The notes below the pieces were generated by a model. The model had not been told where the DNA came from and did no database searches. It worked only from the letters and a program-made list of their open reading frames with translations. From Streptomyces violaceusniger (lineage in GTDB: Bacteria; Actinomycetota; Actinomycetes; Streptomycetales; Streptomycetaceae), in contig BJHW01000001.1 in assembly GCA_005405945.1 (NCBI GenBank), positions 1,426,001 to 1,490,000 of the forward strand: 64,000 nucleotides of DNA, read 5' to 3'. The translations under genes and the position numbers were made by a program. How positions within the stretch are numbered: the stretch's first letter is position 1; every line of letters starts with the position of its first letter. Positions 1-15,807 of the stretch are shown one piece after another.

Positions 1-345
1 GCCGCTCGGCCAAGCCGACAGGAACGACTCACCATCCACCGGGACGTTGGAGTCCACGAACACCGCATGGGCCAGCCGGTCGCCGATGCGCTCGGCGGCC
101 TGGCCGACCGGGATGCCCGAATAGCTGTGCCCCACCAGGACCACATCGCGCAGATCGAGGCGCTCGATCTCGCCGACGATGTCCTGGACGTGGGTCTGCT
201 GCCCGGCCGCCACACCCTGCTTATCGGCGAGTCCGGACAGCGTGAGGGCATGGGCGCCGTGTCCGACCGCCCGTAGCTCCGGCACCACCTCGTCCCATGC
301 CCACGACCCCAGCCACGCACCCGCCACCAGTACGAATTCCGTCAT
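1..345 (-). CDS. alpha/beta-fold hydrolase, N-terminal 115 residues, runs off the left edge
   Basis: The frame opens at an ATG at 345-343 and is still open at base 1, so only the N-terminal part is visible. Two hallmarks of the alpha/beta-hydrolase fold can be read. An oxyanion-hole type stretch AGAWLGSWAW lies at residues 8-17. A nucleophile elbow VGHSYSG lies at residues 71-77, with the probable catalytic Ser at residue 74. Strand/turn text such as HAVFVDSNVP at about residue 93 follows as expected. No signal peptide or membrane segment is visible, so a cytoplasmic esterase-like enzyme is likely. The catalytic Asp and His would lie outside the window and the substrate cannot be told. It starts 37 bases beyond the aldo/keto-reductase remnant and is separated from the PKS operon by it, so membership of the biosynthetic cluster is uncertain. 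No convincing ribosome-binding site is seen before the start. Confidence 0.75.
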   Translation of the reverse strand, partial: MTEFVLVAGAWLGSWAWDEVVPELRAVGHGAHALTLSGLADKQGVAAGQQTHVQDIVGEIERLDLRDVVLVGHSYSGIPVGQAAERIGDRLAHAVFVDSNVPVDGESFLSAWPSG

Positions 346-382
346 GGCGGCAAGATAGCGCGGGGGTCTGACAACGGGCTCC

Positions 383-523
383 CAGGACGTCGAGGGGTAC
401 GGGCCCCGTGGGCGGTGGGAAGGCGCGGTCCAGCGTGGCCAGGTCCTCCGGGGTGAGCTCGAGGTCCAGCGCGGCGCGGTTCTCCTCGACATGCTCGACC
501 CGCCCGGCCTTGGGGATCGCCAT
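383..523 (-). pseudogene. aldo/keto reductase C-terminal remnant
   Basis: About 47 codons read like the last part of an aldo/keto reductase: MAIPKAGRVEHVEENRAALD followed by LELTPEDLATLDRAFPPP and then PVPLDVL. This matches the family signature in which an IPK(A/S) strand is followed by a helix listing EHVxEN and the closing LDxAFPPP segment. The TIM-barrel, with its Asp-Tyr-Lys-His catalytic tetrad, is absent. Upstream codons to 631 carry no reductase text in any frame. After PLDVL the frame runs on without the expected stop into the neighbouring hydrolase gene. I infer a decayed, truncated gene at the downstream border of the PKS cluster. It could also be a short non-functional leftover from a recombination that set the cluster boundary. 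Confidence 0.6.
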
Positions 524-654
524 CACCCCCCGCCGCCCGCACCGCCTGGCCCCGGCGGTCGGTCGCCCCCTCCACGCCGAGGGGCGGGTCGAATGTGTCG
601 ACCCGCCCCCGAATGGCTCCCTGAAGAGCACCGGGAAATTCCGGCGCCGAGAAC

Positions 655-1503
655 TTACGCGATTTCGGGGCGCCGCGCGGTGGCGATCAGATAACCCAGC
701 TCCGGCATTTCCATGTTCTCGCCCTCCGCGGGCTTCAACTTGTTGAAGACCTCCGGATCGACCTTGGACGCCAGCTGCTCCATGTTCTGGGCCATGGCCT
801 CACCGAGCCGCCGGACCGACTGCTTGGTGGTGCTTTCGCTGACGTCGAGCAGCTCCGTACAGCACAGCCCGGCCCGGCGCAGCATCGCCGGGTACGCCTC
901 GAAAGACGCGGGCGGCTGGGTGAGGTACCGCTGGAGAATGTTCTCGATGACCGGCCGCCGCTCCTCGGATATCTCCTCGCGCTCGTAGTTGTCGGTGAGC
1001 GCCAGCCGCCCGCCCGGGCGCAGTACGCGGGCGGCCTCCGCGAGCGCCGCCGTCCGGTCGGGCATCTGCATCACGGATTCCAGCATCCAGACGGCGTCGA
1101 AGGAACCGTCGTCGAAGGCCAGGTCCATCGCGTCGCCGTACTGGAAGGTGACCTTGCCGCTCACCCCGGCGGCCTCGGCCAGCTCATTGGCCTTCTCGAC
1201 CTGTTTACGGCTGACGCTGATGCCCACCACCTCGGCACCCGTCTTCTGCGCGAGCCTGATCGCGGGCCCGCCGAAGCCGCAGCCGATGTCCAGGACCCGG
1301 GAGCCGGCGCCGATGCGCAGCCGCGCGATCATCATGTCGGTGAGCCGGTCGGCGGCGTCCTCCAGGGTGGTGCTGTCCTCCTGGCTGTTCCAGTAGCCGA
1401 CGTGGATGTTCGGGCCGTACAGCGAGGCGTCGAACATGCCCACCAGCTGGTCGTAGAACTCACCGACCCGCTCACCGACCGCGCTGACATTGGACGACGT
1501 CAT
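655..1503 (-). CDS. SAM-dependent methyltransferase (probable polyketide O-methyltransferase)
   Basis: A 282-residue class I methyltransferase. Motif I, VLDIGCGFGG, lies at residues 70-79 and binds S-adenosylmethionine. An acidic motif follows near residues 94-96 (GIS), a GDAMDL loop at 123-128, and the post-motif AARVLRPGGRLALTDNY further on. The N-terminal segment with VGEFYDQLVGMFD and HVGYW is shared with small-molecule methyltransferases of the kind found beside actinomycete polyketide synthases (the AveD-like O-methyltransferase class). I chose the ATG at 1503 because GGGAGG sits seven bases upstream. The frame is open to an ATG at 1620, but that would add a basic 39-residue leader unlike the family. 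The gene starts 124 bases after the PKS-C stop on the same strand, so it is probably the last gene of the PKS operon. It likely methylates a hydroxyl of the released polyketide, but the position is unknown. It ends in TAA at 657-655. Confidence 0.85.
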   Translation of the reverse strand: MTSSNVSAVGERVGEFYDQLVGMFDASLYGPNIHVGYWNSQEDSTTLEDAADRLTDMMIARLRIGAGSRVLDIGCGFGGPAIRLAQKTGAEVVGISVSRKQVEKANELAEAAGVSGKVTFQYGDAMDLAFDDGSFDAVWMLESVMQMPDRTAALAEAARVLRPGGRLALTDNYEREEISEERRPVIENILQRYLTQPPASFEAYPAMLRRAGLCCTELLDVSESTTKQSVRRLGEAMAQNMEQLASKVDPEVFNKLKPAEGENMEMPELGYLIATARRPEIA

Positions 1504-1510
1504 GATGTTT

Positions 1511-1516
1511 CCTCCC
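1511..1516 (-). promoter_or_regulatory. ribosome-binding site of the methyltransferase
   Basis: On the coding strand GGGAGG precedes the ATG at 1503 by seven bases. It decides the start of the methyltransferase in favour of the shorter 282-residue form over the ATG at 1620. Confidence 0.75.
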
Positions 1517-1626
1517 GCAGTAATGGAAAGGTCTTCGGCGACATCAGAAATTCGCGAGCGCCTTCCCCGTTTTTTCTTCCGCGCTTCGAATGAACGCGAG
1601 CCTATCAGGATGTCAGGCAATGCGAA

Positions 1627-4581
1627 TCACACGTTCTCCGCAAGCCAGTTGAGAACCGCTTCGGCGGCCACGCCGGCGAAATCCTCCATCATGGTGAAGT
1701 GGTCGCCGGGAACGTCGATACGGGTGAGCGTGGCGCCCCATGCCGATTCTTCGTCGTTCCCCTCACCGGATCCCGGAAAGGATTCCTCCGCTTTCACCGT
1801 GAGAATCGGCGCGTCGATCGGCGTCGGCCCCCAGTCGGAGAAGAGGCGCAGATAGCCGCCCATCGCGGTCAGCCTGCCCTCGTCCACGACGCCGAACATC
1901 TTTTCCCGGTCGAACATCTTGCCGGACAGATTCGTCTGGATCCACGGCAGCGCCTCGCTGCGCGGCAGATAGGTGTCCAGCAGAACGACCGCCGCGGGCG
2001 CGCTGCCACGTGCCTCCAGCCACCCGGCGACCGCCTGGGCGATCCAGCCGCCGGACGAGCGTCCGACGAGCACGAACGGCTTCTCCCCGACACAGCGCAG
2101 CACCGCCTCCGCCTGCATCTCCACGACGGCGTCGACGCTCGCCGGAAGCAGTTCCCCCTTGCCGAAGCCGGGCTCGGGCAGCACGGAGACATCGCGGCGG
2201 CCCCGGAACCCGGCCGCGAAGCGGGCGTACTCACGGGGTCCGGAGATGGCGACCAGCGACGGGAAGCACACCAGCCCCGGCGCCGTACTGCCCTTGGAGA
2301 GCCGCACCAGCTTGGGCAGGGTGGTCAGCTCCGCCGCCGTACGGAACGACGGGCGCAGCCGGGCCGCGGCCATGAGCAACTGGGTGCCCGCCACATACTG
2401 TTCATCGGCGCATGCCTGCCGGTACAACGCCTCGATCGTCGAGCCGGTCGCGGCTTTGGCCGCACCGACGGGCGTGGCCGCACCGGCGGTCGTGGCCTGA
2501 TGCGGCACTCCGGCGGCGGGCGCCTCGCCCTGAGGCGCGGAGTCCGAGGCGCCGGGGACCATTTGGGCCCGCAGATGGGCGGCCAGCGCCGCGGGTGTGG
2601 TGTGGTCGAAGAGCAGCGTGGCGGGCAGGTTGAGACCGGTGGCGAGGTTGAGCCGGTTGCGGATCTCCACCGCGGTGAGCGAGGTGATGCCCAGCTCGAG
2701 GAAGGCGTGGTCGTCCTCCACCAGGTCCGGTGAGTCGTGGCCGAGCACGGTGGCGGCATGCGTGCGCACCAGCTCGGTCAGGACCTGGGTCTGCTCCCTG
2801 GCCGACAGCCCGTGCAGACGCTGCCCGATCGGCTCCACTCCCCCGGCGCCGGTGGCGGATCCGGATGCGGCGTTGCGGGCGGTACGGCGGGCCGGGACCC
2901 GGACCAGCCCGCGCAGCAGATGCGGGACGCCGAGGGAGGCGGCCTGCACTCGTAGGGCGGCGATGTCGAGCCGCATGGGTACGAGGAGCGGGTGTGCGCC
3001 GTTGGTGCTTTCCGACCGCGGGCCGCCGCTCGCATCGGTGCCCTCGCCCGGCCCGTAGTCCCCGGCCGGGGCCTGCGCTCGCGCCGTCGCCGCGTCGAAG
3101 AGCGCCAGGCCCTCCTCTGACGACAGTGCGGTCACTCCCGCCCGGTTGAGCCGTTCGACGTCGCTGTCGTCCATGTGCCCCGTCATGGCGCTGCGTTCGG
3201 CCCACAGCCCCCAGGCCAGGGAGACCGCCGGCAGCCCCCGCGCCCTGCGCAGCTGCGCCAGCGCGTCCAGGAACGCGTTGGCCGCGGCGTAGTTGGCCTG
3301 GCCACTGCCACCGAACACGCCCGCCGCCGAGGAGAACAGCACGAACGCGGACAGCGGCAGGTCCTCCGTCAGCTCATGGAGGTTGAGGGCGGCATCGGCC
3401 TTGGGCCGCAACACCGTATCGACGCGCTCCGCGGTCAGCGACCCGATCACCCCGTCATCGAGGACACCGGCCGTGTGCACCACCCCGGTCAACGGATGCT
3501 CGGCCGGTACGGAGGCCAGCAGCCGCGCCAGCGCGGCGCGGTCGGCCGTGTCGCAGGCGGCCAGGGACACCGAGGCCCCCGACGCGGTCAGCTCGTCCAC
3601 CAGCCCGGCGGCGCCGGTCGCCTCTCGGCCCCGGCGGCTGGTCAGCAGCAGATGGCGTACGCCGTGCTCGGCCACCAGGTGACGGGCCACCAGGGACCCC
3701 AGTACCCCCGTGGCACCGGTGATGAGGACCGTTCCCTCCGGGTCCCACAGCGAGGTGGCACCGGCCTCGCCGTCCCGCTCCCCTGCCGACGTGGACGTGG
3801 ACGAGGTCGCACGGGCCGCCGGGATCCGGGCGAGCCGTGGCACCAGCACCGCGCCGCCGCGCACCGCCAGCTGCGGCTCGTCGCCGGACAGGGCCTGCGG
3901 CAGGGCGGCGAAGGACGCCTCCTGGTCGTCCAGGTCGAGCAGCAGGAACCGGTCGGGGTTCTCCGACTGCGCCGACCTCACCAGCCCCCACACCGCGGCC
4001 GAGGCCGGATCGGTGAGCGGCTCCCCGGGCCGGACACCGACCGCCCCACGGGTGACCAGCACCAGCCGGGACCGTCCGAACCGCTCATCGGCCAGCCACG
4101 ACTGCACCAGCGCGAGCGCCCGGTGCGCCGTGGCGCGGACCGTCTCGGCGGACGGCAATGCGCGTGCCGCCGCGTCCGTTTCGTCGCGCGTGGCGAGTGT
4201 GTGGGGCGTGGGGGACGGGACCGGAGAGAGGGAGGACAGGGAGGCGAACACCAGATCCGGCGCCGTTCGCCCCGCCTCGATGGCCTCTCCCAGAGCGGAC
4301 AGATCCGCATGCGTCTCGGCGAGGGCACCGGCCGTACCCGCCGACTTCAGCGCCGCCGACAACCCCGTGTCGCCTTCGGCGAGCACGGCCCAGCGGCCGG
4401 CGGAGCCGGACGATGGGGACACCACCCCGGGTACCGTCCACTCCAGGTGGAATAGCGATTCGTGGAAGGCACCATGCGCCGCTCCGAGCTGGTCGCGGGC
4501 GACCGCGCGGGTGACGAGCGAAGCCACCGAGGCCACCTGCTGCCCCGACTCGTCGAGCGCGGTCAGCGACACCGCGTCCGC
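1627..4581 (-). CDS. PKS-C segment 6: end of DH12, KR12, ACP12 and terminal thioesterase
   Basis: This is the end of the assembly line. The DH12 tail ([10 protein letters not shown]) leads into KR12, which has [18 protein letters not shown] in [20 protein letters not shown] and NYAAAN, so B-type ketoreduction. ACP12 is divergent: it reads [13 protein letters not shown], keeping the Ser that carries phosphopantetheine but replacing the near-universal Asp before it by Thr. A flexible Ala/Thr/Pro linker (about 2570-2410) precedes the thioesterase. The thioesterase has [11 protein letters not shown], the nucleophile motif [11 protein letters not shown] (Arg in place of the common His of GHSxG), VVLLDTYLP with the likely Asp, and GDHFTMMED with the catalytic His. 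It should release the chain by hydrolysis or macrolactonisation. The stop is TGA at 1629-1627. The methyltransferase gene follows on the same strand. Confidence 0.92.
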   Translation of the reverse strand, partial: ADAVSLTALDESGQQVASVASLVTRAVARDQLGAAHGAFHESLFHLEWTVPGVVSPSSGSAGRWAVLAEGDTGLSAALKSAGTAGALAETHADLSALGEAIEAGRTAPDLVFASLSSLSPVPSPTPHTLATRDETDAAARALPSAETVRATAHRALALVQSWLADERFGRSRLVLVTRGAVGVRPGEPLTDPASAAVWGLVRSAQSENPDRFLLLDLDDQEASFAALPQALSGDEPQLAVRGGAVLVPRLARIPAARATSSTSTSAGERDGEAGATSLWDPEGTVLITGATGVLGSLVARHLVAEHGVRHLLLTSRRGREATGAAGLVDELTASGASVSLAACDTADRAALARLLASVPAEHPLTGVVHTAGVLDDGVIGSLTAERVDTVLRPKADAALNLHELTEDLPLSAFVLFSSAAGVFGGSGQANYAAANAFLDALAQLRRARGLPAVSLAWGLWAERSAMTGHMDDSDVERLNRAGVTALSSEEGLALFDAATARAQAPAGDYGPGEGTDASGGPRSESTNGAHPLLVPMRLDIAALRVQAASLGVPHLLRGLVRVPARRTARNAASGSATGAGGVEPIGQRLHGLSAREQTQVLTELVRTHAATVLGHDSPDLVEDDHAFLELGITSLTAVEIRNRLNLATGLNLPATLLFDHTTPAALAAHLRAQMVPGASDSAPQGEAPAAGVPHQATTAGAATPVGAAKAATGSTIEALYRQACADEQYVAGTQLLMAAARLRPSFRTAAELTTLPKLVRLSKGSTAPGLVCFPSLVAISGPREYARFAAGFRGRRDVSVLPEPGFGKGELLPASVDAVVEMQAEAVLRCVGEKPFVLVGRSSGGWIAQAVAGWLEARGSAPAAVVLLDTYLPRSEALPWIQTNLSGKMFDREKMFGVVDEGRLTAMGGYLRLFSDWGPTPIDAPILTVKAEESFPGSGEGNDEESAWGATLTRIDVPGDHFTMMEDFAGVAAEAVLNWLAENV

Positions 4582-4583
4582 CC

Positions 4584-9815
<5,232 letters not shown>

Positions 9816-9817
9816 CC

Positions 9818-10702
9818 CTCGGCGCCGATCGCCTCACCGAATGCCGCTATGTCGCGCCAGTCGACGCCGTCCAGCGGCGCCACCTCGGCCACGGCGCGGT
9901 TCGCGGGCGTCTCAGCGCCCGGCAGAACCCTCCAGTTCAGCTGGAAGAGGGATCGGTGCACCGCCCCGCGCGCCGCGTTGACCTGCTCCGGGAAGACGGG
10001 ACGCGTCGCCAGCGAGTCCACCGTGGCCACCGGCGCACCGGTCCCGTCCGTCACCTCCATCGACAGCGCCATGCCATCGGGGCCCGTCGGGGTAAGGCGT
10101 ACGCGCAGCATGGCGGCGCCCGCCGCGTACAGTGACACCCCGCTCCATGAGAACGGCAGCCGGATCTGCTCCGACGTACCGGTGGCCGCAGCGCCCACGG
10201 CGTGCAGGGCTGCGTCCAGCAAGGCCGGGTGGAGGCCAAAGCCGCGCGGGTCCTGCTCCGCCTCGTCGGGCAGCGCGACCTCGGCGAACACCTCGGTCCC
10301 GCGCCGCCACACACCACGCAGTCCCTGGAAAACCGGCCCGTACCGCAGCCCCGTTTCGGCAAGCCGCTCGTAGTGTCCGTCCAGCGCCACGGGTTCGGCG
10401 TCCCGCGGCGGCCATACGGAGGCGGGGAGGGCGGCGCGAGCGGAGGTGGACGACTGGGGTGCGAGACTGCCCGTCGCATGCCGAAGCCACGGCCCTTCCC
10501 CACCGTCCTCGCATGAATGCACGGTCAGCGTCCGGCACCCCGAGTCATCGGGGTCCGAGACCGTCACCCGCACCTGTACACCACCGTGCGCGGGGAGGAT
10601 CAGCGGTGCCTCGAGCGTCAGCTCCTCCAGCCGGGCGCATCCGACGCGGTCGCCCGCGTGCAGCGCCAGCTCGACGAACGCCGTCCCCGGGAGCATCACC
10701 GC
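9818..10702 (-). CDS. PKS-C segment 4: body of DH11 and start of the KR11 structural domain
   Basis: It opens with [20 protein letters not shown], the continuation of the DH11 catalytic motif. It includes [12 protein letters not shown] and [14 protein letters not shown] with the catalytic Asp, so DH11 should dehydrate the beta-hydroxyl. After [12 protein letters not shown] the structural (non-catalytic) half of the reductase begins. The frame is lost at CCCC 9815-9818 after FGEAIGAEG. With five C the text runs on as [13 protein letters not shown]. Alone this piece encodes no complete enzyme and only makes sense as part of PKS-C. Confidence 0.88.
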
Positions 10703-10704
10703 CC

Positions 10705-13700
10705 CAGCACCTCATGGTCGGCCAGCCAGGTGTGCGTACGCGCGGACAGCCGGCCGGTGAACAGGCAGCCGTCGGAGTCGGGCAGCGTCACCGCGGCACC
10801 GAGCAGCGGATGCTCCGCCGAACCGAGCCCCGCCGAGGCCACATCCGCCGTGGCCGCGGCCGACTCCAGCCAGTACCGCTCCCGCTGGAAGGCATACGTG
10901 GGCAGCTCGACGATCCGGGGGCGCGCCGGTGCGAGCAGTGCCGCCCAGTCCACGGAACGGCCCCGGACATGGATCCGCGCCAGCGCTTCGAGCAACGAGG
11001 CGGCCTCATCACGACCGGTGCGCAGGGCCGGCGCGAAGGTGGCGTCGGGAGCGCACTCCTGCCCCATTCCGGACAGCACCCCGTCCGGGCCCAGCTCCAG
11101 ATGGGTCGTGGCGGCCTGGTCCGCCAGGCTCTTCACGCCATCGGCGAAGCGCACGGTCTCACGGACGTGTCGCACCCAGTACTCGGCGGAGCACAGCGCA
11201 TCGGCGTCCGCCACCAGGCCCGTCACGTTCGACACGACGGGGATACGGGGAGGCGCGTACGACAGCCCCTCGGCCACCTGCCGGAACTCCGCCAGCATCG
11301 GCTCCATCAGCGGCGAGTGGAAGGCATGGGAGACCCGCAGCCGCTTGGTCTTGACGCCCTGAGCGTCAAGCTCCCCGGCGACCTCCACCACCGCCTCTTC
11401 CGCACCGGAAATCACGGTCGAGTACGGGCCGTTGACCGCGGCCACACTCACCTCGGCCTCACGACCGGCCAGCAACGGCAGCACATCCGCCTCGGCGGCC
11501 CGCACCGACACCATCGCCCCACCCGACGGCAACCCCTGCATCAGCCGACCGCGAGCCGCCACCAACGCACACGCGTCCGCAAGCGACAACACCCCCGCCA
11601 CATGCGCCGCCACCAGCTCACCAATCGAATGCCCCGCCACGAAATCCGGCCGCACACCCCACGACTCCACCAACCGGAACAGCGCCACCTCCACCGCGAA
11701 CAACCCACACTGGGTATACGCGGTCTCATCCAGCCCCTCCACGTCCCCACGGATCACCTCCCGCAGCGAACGCTCCAGCGCGCCCTCAAAGTGCCCACAC
11801 ACCTCATCGAAGGCATCCGCGAACACCGGAAACGCCCCATACAGCCCCTGGCCCATCCCGACCCGCTGACTGCCCTGCCCCGAGAACAACACCGCCAACT
11901 TGCCCGGCGCCGCCGAACCCTGGACCACGCCCGGCGCCGGATCGCCGATCGACAGCGCCTCCAAGCCATCGACCAGGCCATCCGGGTCAGCGGCCAGCAC
12001 CACAGCACGATGCTCAAAGGCGCTACGCGTCGTCGCCAACGACAGTGCCACATCCACGATCGGCAGCTCCGGCCGCTCCCCCGCGAACGACGCCAGCCGA
12101 CTCGCCTGCGCCCGCAGCGCGGGTTCGGACCGTCCCGAGACCACCCAGGGCACGACCGAGGACGTCAACGCCGGTGGCTCATCGGGGACTTCGGCGTCGG
12201 GCACCGCCGCCGACGCCTGCTCCAGGATGACGTGGGCGTTGGTGCCACTGATCCCGAACGACGACACACCCGCACGCCGCGGACGGCCCGTCTCCGGCCA
12301 CTCCACCGCATCCGTCAACAGCTCGACCGCGCCCGCCGACCAGTCCACATGCGGCGACGGCTCATCGAGGTGCAACGTCTTCGGCAGTACGCCGTGCCGC
12401 ATCGCCAGCACCATTTTCATGACGCCCGCGACACCCGCCGCCGCCTGCGTATGGCCGATGTTCGACTTGATCGCGCCCAGCCACAGCGGCCGGTCCTCGG
12501 CCGCGCGCTCCTGCCCGTACGTGGCCAGCAACGCCTGCGCCTCGATCGGGTCACCAAGCCTCGTCCCCGTACCGTGCGCCTCGACCGCGTCCACCTCGGC
12601 GGCCGACAGCCGAGCGCTCTCCAACGCCGCCCGGATCACCCGCTGCTGCGACGGCCCATTCGGCGCCGACAGCCCATTGCTCGCCCCGTCCTGATTGACC
12701 GCGGAACCACGCACCACCGCCAGCACCCGGTGCCCGTTTCGCCGTGCGTCCGACAGCCGCTCCAGCAGCAGCACCCCCGCACCCTCGGAGAACCCGGTGC
12801 CGTCCGCCGCTCCCGCGAAGGCCCTGCACCGACCGTCCGCCGACAGCCCGCGCTGCCAGCTGAACTCCACGAACAGACCCGGTGTCGACATCACCGTCAC
12901 ACCGCCCGCGAGCGCGAGCGAGCACTCGCCCCGCCGCAGCGCCTGCGTCGCCAGGTGGAGCGCCACCAGCGACGAGGAACACGCGGTGTCCACCGTGACC
13001 GCCGGACCCTCGAAACCGAAGGTGTAGGAGACCCGACCCGAGACGATGCTGCCCGCGCTGGGAGCGCCGGGGCCACCGCCCGGGCCCTGCGACAGCCCGT
13101 AATCGTGGTGCATCACACCGGCGAAGACGCCGGTCTGGCTGCCGCGCAGGGTCGCCGGGTCGATACCGGCCCGCTCCAGCGCCTCCCACGAGGTCTCCAG
13201 CAGCAGCCGCTGCTGCGGATCCATCGCCAACGCCTCACGTGGCGAGATCCCGAAGAACGCCGGGTCGAAGTCGCCCGCGTCGTAGAGGAAGCCGCCCTCG
13301 CGGGCATAGCTCTTGCCCGCGGCGTCCGGGTCCGGGTCGTACAGGCCCTCCACATCCCAGCCACGGTCTTCCGGGAAGGCCGAGATGGCGTCCGTACCGC
13401 GCTCCAAGAGCTGCCACAGCTGCTCCGGCGTACGCACCCCACCGGGAAAGCGGCAGCTCATCGCCACGATCGCGATGGGCTCGTCATGGGTGGCGAGCGT
13501 GCCCGTACCGGCGGCGCCGGATGGCGAGACGGACCGGGTGTCGCCCTGGTACGCCTCGGCCAGTTCGGAGCGCAGATGGCGGGCGATCACCACGGGCGTG
13601 GGGTAGTCGAAGACGAGGGTGGCGGGCAGGCGCAAACCGGTGGCCGTGTTCAACCGGTTCCGCAGCTCGACCGCCGTCAGCGAGTCGAACCCGAGCTCCT

Positions 13701-15807
13701 TGAACGCACGCCCCACCTCGATGGACTCCGCCCCCGCGTGTCCAAGCACCTCGGCGACGTGAGTGCACACCAGGTTCAGCAGGGCTTCGTCCTGCTCGTC
13801 CGCCGACAGGGGCGCGAGCCGCCGCCACAGTTCCGACTCGTCCGCGCCACCGCTGGACGGCCGCACGGTACGACGCGTGGGAATGGTCAGCAGATCGCGG
13901 AGCAGGGCGGGCACCGCACCGGACGCCGCCTGGGCGCGGAGTGCCGGGAGGTCCAGGCGTATCGGCAGCAGGACGGGCTGCGCCATGGTCCCGGACACGT
14001 CGAACAGCTCAAGGCCCTCTTCCGACGTCAGCGGGGCGATGCCGCCGCGCCGCATGCGCCGTACGTCCTCGTCGGCCAGGTGGCCCGTCATTCCACTGCG
14101 CTCGGCCCAGAATCCCCAGGCCAGCGAGACGGCGGGCAGTCCGAGCGCGCGTCGGTGCGCCGCCAGGGCGTCGACGTAGGCGTTCGCCGCGGCGTAGTTG
14201 CCCTGTCCGGCCCCGCCGAACGTGCCGGCCGCGGAGGAGAACACCACGAACGCCGCCAGATCCATGTCCTGGGTCAGCTCGTGCAGGTGGAAGGCGGCAT
14301 CGACCTTGGGGCGGAGCACCGTATCGACACGTTCGGGAGTCAGGGTTTCGATGACGCCGTCGTCCAGCACACCTGCGGCATGCACCACACCGCGCAACGG
14401 ACGATCCGCCGGAATACCCGCCAGCACCTCCGCCAAGGCCTCACGGTCGGCGACGTCGCAGGCCGTCACCGTCACCGACGCACCCAGCTCCGCCAGCTCG
14501 GCCTCCAACTCCGCCGCCCCAGCGGCCTCCAGCCCCCGCCGAGAGACCAGCACCAGATGCCGCACACCCCGCTCGGCCACCAAATGCCGCGCCACCAAAC
14601 GACCCAGCGTGCCGGTAGCACCGGTCACCAGCACCGTGCCCTCAGGATCCCACGCAATCCCCGACCCAACTCCCCCAGCAGAAGCCGCAGGAACAACGGC
14701 ACGCGCCAGCCGAGGCGCCAGAGCCTTCCCGGAACGGACGGCCACCTGAGGTTCCCCGCATCCCAGCACTACCTGAAGCACGTCGGCCGACACCGGTACG
14801 TCATCCACGTCCACCAGGACGAACCGATCCGGATGCTCAGCCTGCGCCGACCGCACCAAACCCCACACCGCAGCCGCCGCCACATCCAGCACATCCTCAC
14901 CCGGCACGGCCGCCACCGCACCCCGTGTCACCACCACCAACCGCGAACCGGCGAACCGCTCCTCAGCCAACCACTCCCGCACCACACCCAGAGCACGATG
15001 GGCCATCCCCCGTGCCTCGGTCGGGTCGCCGACGCGGGATCCGGAGTCGGCCGTGAAGGAGACCAGAACGGTGTCGGGGGCGGCCATACCGTCATTCATG
15101 GCCTGGCTCAGGTCCGCAAGTTCCGGATACGTGGTGCCATCCGCCCCGCTCAAGGCGTCAAGGTACGGCGGCGCAACGCTCCCGAGCAACGCCCATCGGC
15201 CCGTGGCCGCGGGGGTTTCGTGCTGGGCGGGAACCTCGCGCCATGTGGTGTGGAACAGCGCGTCATGCGCCACGTTCCGCGCTGCCCGGAGCTGCTCAGG
15301 GGTCACCGTACGGGTCACCAGGGATGCCACCGAGGCCACCGGCGCCCCGGTGGTGTCGGCGACGAGGAGCGAGACCGCATCCGGTCCGGCGGGTGCGAGC
15401 CGTACGCGCAGGGTGTCCGCGCCGGTTGCGTACAGGGACACACCGCTCCAGACGAACGGTAGTCCGGGACCCGGGCGGGAGGAGTCCTGGTCCGCGTGAT
15501 CCCCTCCCAATGCCGCGGTGTGCAGGGCGGCGTCGAGGAGGGCCGGGTGCAGACCATAACGTCCCGCCTCCGCCCGCTGCTCCTCCGCGAGCGCCACCTC
15601 AGCGAACACCTCACCACCACGACGCCACGCCGCCCGCACCCCCTGAAAGACCGGCCCATACTCCAAACCCACCCCAGCCAACCGCTCATACACACCACCC
15701 ACATCCACCGCCACCGCACCAACAGGCGGCCACACACTCAACTCATACTCATCCGCCACCACAGGAACACCAACCGACAACACCCCCGTCGCATGCCGCG
15801 TCCACAC
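10705..15807 (-). CDS. PKS-C segment 3: DH10-KR10-ACP10, KS11-AT11 and start of DH11
   Basis: The rest of DH10 includes [12 protein letters not shown] and [10 protein letters not shown], which supplies the second catalytic Asp. KR10 has [15 protein letters not shown] for NADPH, the B-type LDD motif in [12 protein letters not shown], and the Ser/Tyr/Asn set in FSSAAGTF and NYAAAN. It should make the D-hydroxyl (B1 type) that DH10 removes. ACP10 has LGFDSL with the phosphopantetheine Ser. KS11 carries [16 protein letters not shown] and NIGHT. AT11 has [15 protein letters not shown] and SHAFHS, the malonyl-CoA signature. DH11 begins after [14 protein letters not shown], and the frame breaks inside its active site (LADHEVLG) at CCCC 10702-10705. 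Restoring one base reads HEVLGAVMLP, an intact motif. Confidence 0.9.
11141..11900 (-). repeat. malonyl-AT block, module 11 copy
   Basis: About 760 bases nearly identical to 22161-22920 (module 9) and 32495-33254 (module 7). They span GHSIG and HAFHS of the malonyl-specific acyltransferase. Confidence 0.88.
14358..14994 (-). repeat. duplicated KR10 block (copy 1 of 2)
   Basis: 637 bases nearly identical to 25371-26007 in module 8. They cover the NADPH site, part of the structural domain and the LDD motif of the reductase. Confidence 0.88.

Noticed and set aside
221..631. Complete 136-codon gene on the minus strand
   Set aside because: Only the middle 47 codons resemble a protein family. The ends overlap the hydrolase gene in another frame and carry no family text, so it is listed as a remnant.
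641..678. Terminator hairpin after the methyltransferase
   Set aside because: Only a 7-base GC stem around GGCGCC palindromes with a loop of more than 20 bases spanning the stop codon and no T-run. Too weak to call.
1504..1620. N-terminal extension of the methyltransferase from an ATG at 1620
   Set aside because: It would add a Lys/Arg-rich leader with no family match, has no clear ribosome-binding site, and begins right at the PKS-C stop. The ATG at 1503 has GGGAGG at ideal spacing.
1585..1626. Promoter for the methyltransferase (TAGGCT as a possible -10 element)
   Set aside because: No acceptable -35 hexamer lies 16-19 bases upstream. Co-transcription with PKS-C is simpler.
10132..15462. 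Plus-strand open frame of 1,776 codons (and others such as 4626-7769, 20717-23536, 27367-29916, 40994-44377, 49586-53092)
   Set aside because: They lie exactly opposite PKS domains and read as Arg/His/Gln/Pro-rich text with no recognisable fold. Such frames are expected antisense to very GC-rich genes.
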